Positions 61,191-64,000 of a DNA stretch of 64,000 bases are shown piece by piece. The stretch comes from CAYPTY01 sp964413935 (lineage in GTDB: Bacteria; Bacteroidota; Rhodothermia; Balneolales; Balneolaceae): the NCBI GenBank assembly GCA_964413935.1, contig CAYPTY010000013.1:34315-98314 (forward strand), in the 5' to 3' direction. Within the stretch, counting starts at the first letter, position 1. Each line of letters opens with the position of its first letter. The position numbers were made by a program, and so were the translations under genes. The notes beneath the pieces are model-generated. The model ran no database searches and was not told the origin of the DNA. It worked only from the letters and a program-made list of their open reading frames with translations.

Positions 61191-61682
61191 TCAGGAAGTG
61201 CCGAAGCCAAAACTCACATTCGCGAAGAAATAGAAAGCCATAATTGAGGCCGCGATTAGCTTCATGCCGGTGCTCGCCAGAAAACCGATGAAGGAGCCCA
61301 TGGCGGCCTTAAAGGCTTTGTCTGAGCTGTTGCCTGCAAACATTTCGCCTGCGAATGCTCCGATCAGGGGACCGAAGATAAAACCCAGAGGCGGGAAGAA
61401 GAATCCAACAACCAGGCCTATCATACATCCGGTGATTCCCCATTTGCTTCCTCCGAATTTCTTGGCTCCGTAAGCGGGAATCAAATTATCCAGAAACATG
61501 AGGGCAACCACGATGACCGCCCAGACGATAAAAAAACTGAGACTGAAGGGTGCAGCATCGGTAAACTGCAGCAAAACCAATCCAAGGTAACTGAAAGGGA
61601 GTCCGGGCATAACCGGAAGCAGCGAACCGATGAGACCAACAACAATGAGCAGGGCTCCCAAAATTATAAGTATGATGTTCAT
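61191..61682 (-). CDS. DUF456 family membrane protein
   Basis: The 163-aa protein has four to five hydrophobic segments and the DUF456 blocks SLLPVMPGLPFSYLGLVLL and GAKKFGGSKWGITGCMIGLVVGFFFPPLGFIFGPLIGAFAGEM. The function is unknown; the family is widely present in bacteria. It converges on the phosphofructokinase gene with three bases between. Confidence 0.88.
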   Translation of the reverse strand: MNIILIILGALLIVVGLIGSLLPVMPGLPFSYLGLVLLQFTDAAPFSLSFFIVWAVIVVALMFLDNLIPAYGAKKFGGSKWGITGCMIGLVVGFFFPPLGFIFGPLIGAFAGEMFAGNSSDKAFKAAMGSFIGFLASTGMKLIAASIMAFYFFANVSFGFGTS

Positions 61683-61692
61683 TTTGTCTGGG

Positions 61693-61722
61693 TTTAGTGG
61701 TTTGGCCTTGAACGTATATTTG
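61693..61722 (+). promoter_or_regulatory. Candidate promoter of the TolB/TPR gene
   Basis: A perfect TAnnTTTG element, TATATTTG (61715-61722), lies 95 nt before the gene start. A partial -33 element TTTA (61693-61696) is 18 nt upstream. Confidence 0.35.
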
Positions 61723-61817
61723 AGCGTACTGTTACAGATCGGAAAATATTCTCATAAGGTGCAATTGGGAAAGAAATTTGTTTATTTAAGCAAGCTAATT
61801 GCCGAGTCTGCACCCCT

Positions 61818-64000
61818 ATGAACTTAAAACAAATTTTTCAGGAACTTAAGAGGAGGAATGTATTCAGGGTAGCGGGTGTCTACGCCATTACCGCCTGGTT
61901 ACTGATTCAGATCATTGCCACCGTCTTCCCTATCCTGCAGTTACCTGAATGGTCGGTCACGCTGCTTACCGTCATTATCCTGATTGGTTTTCCGCTGGCG
62001 CTTATCTTCGCCTGGGCCTTTGAAATTACACCGGATGGTATCAAACCCACAGTACAGGTGAACAAGGATGAGTCCATTGCCAGTAAAACAGGCAAGAAGA
62101 TCAACAAACTTACCATCTATGCCCTGAGCATATTTATCCTTTTCCTGCTCACGGAACGCATCTTCTTTGCTGAATCCAGAATCATTGACCGGCAGGAAAA
62201 AAGTGTAGAATCAGTAGCCTCTATCGCGGTACTCCCTTTTGTGAATATGAGCGGGGACGAAGAAAATGAATATTTCTCCGATGGTTTATCGGAGGAATTA
62301 CTAAATGCGCTTGCCAAGGTAGAAGACATGAAAGTGGCCGGGCGCACCTCATCCTTTAAGTTTAAAGGCCGAAATGAGAACCTGAAGGAAATTGGCGCTG
62401 AACTGGGAGTGGATCACATTCTGGAAGGCTCAGTACGCAAAGCCGGCGACCGGGTTCGGATTACAGCACAGCTGATCAGTGTGGAAGACGGGTACCACCT
62501 CTGGTCCGAGACGTACGATCGTGAACTCACCGACATTTTTGCCATACAGGAAGAAATCTCCAATCAGGTGCTGACCGAGTTACAGGTGCGCCTCATTCCG
62601 GAAGACAAGCAGGAATTGGAGACCATACCCACTTCAGATATTGAAGCCTATCAGTTATTTCTAAAGGCTAATCAGCTGGTGATAAACCGGAATTATGATG
62701 AAATCGTAGCAGCCATTGATTTGTATGAAAATGCAATCAGGCTGGATCCGGGATTTGCGGAAGCCCATGCCCGTCTTGCCATAGCGTATAATCTGAAAGC
62801 CTATTACGGCAATGTTCCCTTTGATGAAGCACAAAGGCAGTTAAAGCAAACAGCTGAAAGAGCATTGAATCTAAATGAAAACTCATCTTTTGGCCATGCC
62901 GCCCTTGGAACTTACCATGAAAATGAACAAGAATTTGAGGAAGCCGAAAGGCAATTCAAAAGAGCAATTGAGTTAAATCCTAACAATGCGGATTTCTATA
63001 ACTGGCTGGGCAATTTGTATGAAGATATGGACCAGCCGGCCAAACAGTTTGAGACCTACACAAAAGGCTATGAAGTTGACCCCTTAAATCCTCTAGCTAT
63101 TTACAACCGCACCCGGGTGAGCAGTTATAACGAGGATTATGAAGAGATGGAGGAATTTGTTCAGAAAAACATCCGCATTAATCCGGACTTTATACCAACT
63201 TACTATTTACAGGGTAATACCCTGGTCAATCCTCCATTCGTTCAGATTTCGGACGGCTTTGAATACCTCTACAAGGTTTATGAGCTGGATCCGAATTTCC
63301 CGCGTGCTATGCAGGGGATGGCATACATAGGAATAGATCTGGACATCGAGCCCCTTGCCGAGTATTTCTACAGACGATTGGAAGAAAATTACAGTGAAAG
63401 CCTGGAATACCGTCTGCTGGTTGGGGGTTACAGTTGGTATAAGGAGGATCTGTCCATTTATGAGGAACTTATTCTGGAATATTTGGATGAAATGAGCTTT
63501 ACGCCCCGGGGTGAGGGATTTTATTTCGGTCTAAAAAACTATGCCCTGGCGACCGGAAATCATGAACGGGCGCTTGAGTTTTACCGGGCTTACGATCCTG
63601 CATTGTTTAACAATGACAATTACGAAATTAATGAGGAAAACCTGGGGGTGGTACAGTCATTAGCTGAATTATTGAAATTCGTTGGTGAAACAGAGAAATC
63701 CAGGCAATTGAATGAACTTGCCTGTCAGTATGGATATGAAAATCATGATTTACTGAAAGACGGTAAAGAAGACGCCCAGTATTACTGGAATGATCTCAGC
63801 TGTAAATTCAATGAAGGCCGTTTTGAGGAAATCCTCCCCATTTTAACCCGTCTTTACAATGAGAAAAGACTGATAAACGGGGTGGCTAATACCCTGGAAG
63901 ATATTGAACGCTTTTATCCGGAGGCCTACACGGAAGATTTTCAGGAACTCCGTGCTGAAATACAGAAAGAACGTAGTAAGCACAGAGAAGAGATCATTGC
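61818..64000 (+). CDS. Membrane protein with TolB-like domain and TPR repeats, cut by the window end
   Basis: At least 727 codons are open from ATG 61818 to the window edge with no stop. Three hydrophobic helices lie at about residues 20-40, 45-68 and 99-117. After a linker, a TolB-like N-domain (COG5616-type) starts near 134: SIAVLPFVNMSGDEENEYFSDGLSEELLNAL, then GRTSSFKFKGRNENLKEIGAELGVDHILEGSVRK. TPR units follow from about 275 (AIRLDPGFAEAHARLAIAYN; AIELNPNNADFYNWLGNLYED). It looks like the common TPR/adenylate-cyclase-associated type, but no cyclase or DNA-binding domain is seen in the part present. Confidence 0.85.
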   Translation, partial: MNLKQIFQELKRRNVFRVAGVYAITAWLLIQIIATVFPILQLPEWSVTLLTVIILIGFPLALIFAWAFEITPDGIKPTVQVNKDESIASKTGKKINKLTIYALSIFILFLLTERIFFAESRIIDRQEKSVESVASIAVLPFVNMSGDEENEYFSDGLSEELLNALAKVEDMKVAGRTSSFKFKGRNENLKEIGAELGVDHILEGSVRKAGDRVRITAQLISVEDGYHLWSETYDRELTDIFAIQEEISNQVLTELQVRLIPEDKQELETIPTSDIEAYQLFLKANQLVINRNYDEIVAAIDLYENAIRLDPGFAEAHARLAIAYNLKAYYGNVPFDEAQRQLKQTAERALNLNENSSFGHAALGTYHENEQEFEEAERQFKRAIELNPNNADFYNWLGNLYEDMDQPAKQFETYTKGYEVDPLNPLAIYNRTRVSSYNEDYEEMEEFVQKNIRINPDFIPTYYLQGNTLVNPPFVQISDGFEYLYKVYELDPNFPRAMQGMAYIGIDLDIEPLAEYFYRRLEENYSESLEYRLLVGGYSWYKEDLSIYEELILEYLDEMSFTPRGEGFYFGLKNYALATGNHERALEFYRAYDPALFNNDNYEINEENLGVVQSLAELLKFVGETEKSRQLNELACQYGYENHDLLKDGKEDAQYYWNDLSCKFNEGRFEEILPILTRLYNEKRLINGVANTLEDIERFYPEAYTEDFQELRAEIQKERSKHREEII

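Overview
The window is a gene-dense stretch (about 47% GC by eye) from a Balneolota/Rhodothermia-like member of the Bacteroidota-related bacteria. The case rests on PorV/PorQ-type and DUF4270-like proteins, a half-length GlgA, SecA with a long insertion, and promoters of the form TTTG-N18-21-TAnnTTTG (clearest for rpmH, secA and ppc). Genus is not claimed. No tRNA, rRNA, CRISPR array, insertion sequence or prophage was found. No gene-free stretch exceeds 300 bases; the longest gaps are 192 nt (before dnaN), 179 nt (before rho) and about 177 nt (rpmH-secA).

Layout. 0.1-4.9 kb: a secreted BNR beta-propeller protein, converging on an ECF sigma / anti-sigma-like / Spy-like module. 4.9-10.8 kb: a leftward run with glycogen phosphorylase, ispE, cca and a nucleotide-sugar pyrophosphorylase. 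10.9-14.1 kb: a membrane-anchored Mur ligase with a small membrane partner, and a LolC/E permease. 14.2-23.6 kb: glgB and malQ, then phosphosulfolactate synthase, half-GlgA, a DUF4270-like lipoprotein, an outer-membrane protein and a TPR protein. 23.7-29.4 kb: rho, then a leftward run with a PorV-like protein, miaA, purS, clpS, purQ, lptB and a rhodanese. 29.6-35 kb: dnaN, SAM hydrolase and a methyltransferase, facing a newly found 51-aa lipoprotein, argS and radC. 35-45.7 kb: ppc, AMP nucleosidase, Nudix, peroxiredoxin, topA, a winged-helix-like protein, CsaA and an M1 peptidase. 45.7-53.4 kb: recR-ybaB-dnaX, aminopeptidase P, a lone HsdR_N-type nuclease, and yidC-rnpA-rpmH (rpmH had to be placed by hand). 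53.5-64 kb: secA, a polyphosphate-glucokinase-like ROK protein, an old-yellow-enzyme reductase, a DMT transporter, a phosphofructokinase with the pyrophosphate signature, a DUF456 protein, and a TolB-like/TPR protein running off the window end.

How the genes fit together. A glycogen/central-carbon theme recurs: glgP, glgB, malQ, half-glgA, a nucleotide-sugar transferase, PPi-PFK, the glucokinase-like protein and PEP carboxylase. A second theme is envelope biogenesis: lptB, lolC/E, yidC, secA, Mur ligase, porV-like. Replication, repair and RNA processing genes make up the rest.

No single dramatic new system stands out. The best leads are the half-GlgA/DUF4270/OMP cluster behind phosphosulfolactate synthase, the degenerate PPGK-like protein with a palindrome over its start codon, operator-like inverted repeats at the glgB, ppc, dnaN and peroxiredoxin upstream regions, and two previously uncalled small ORFs.
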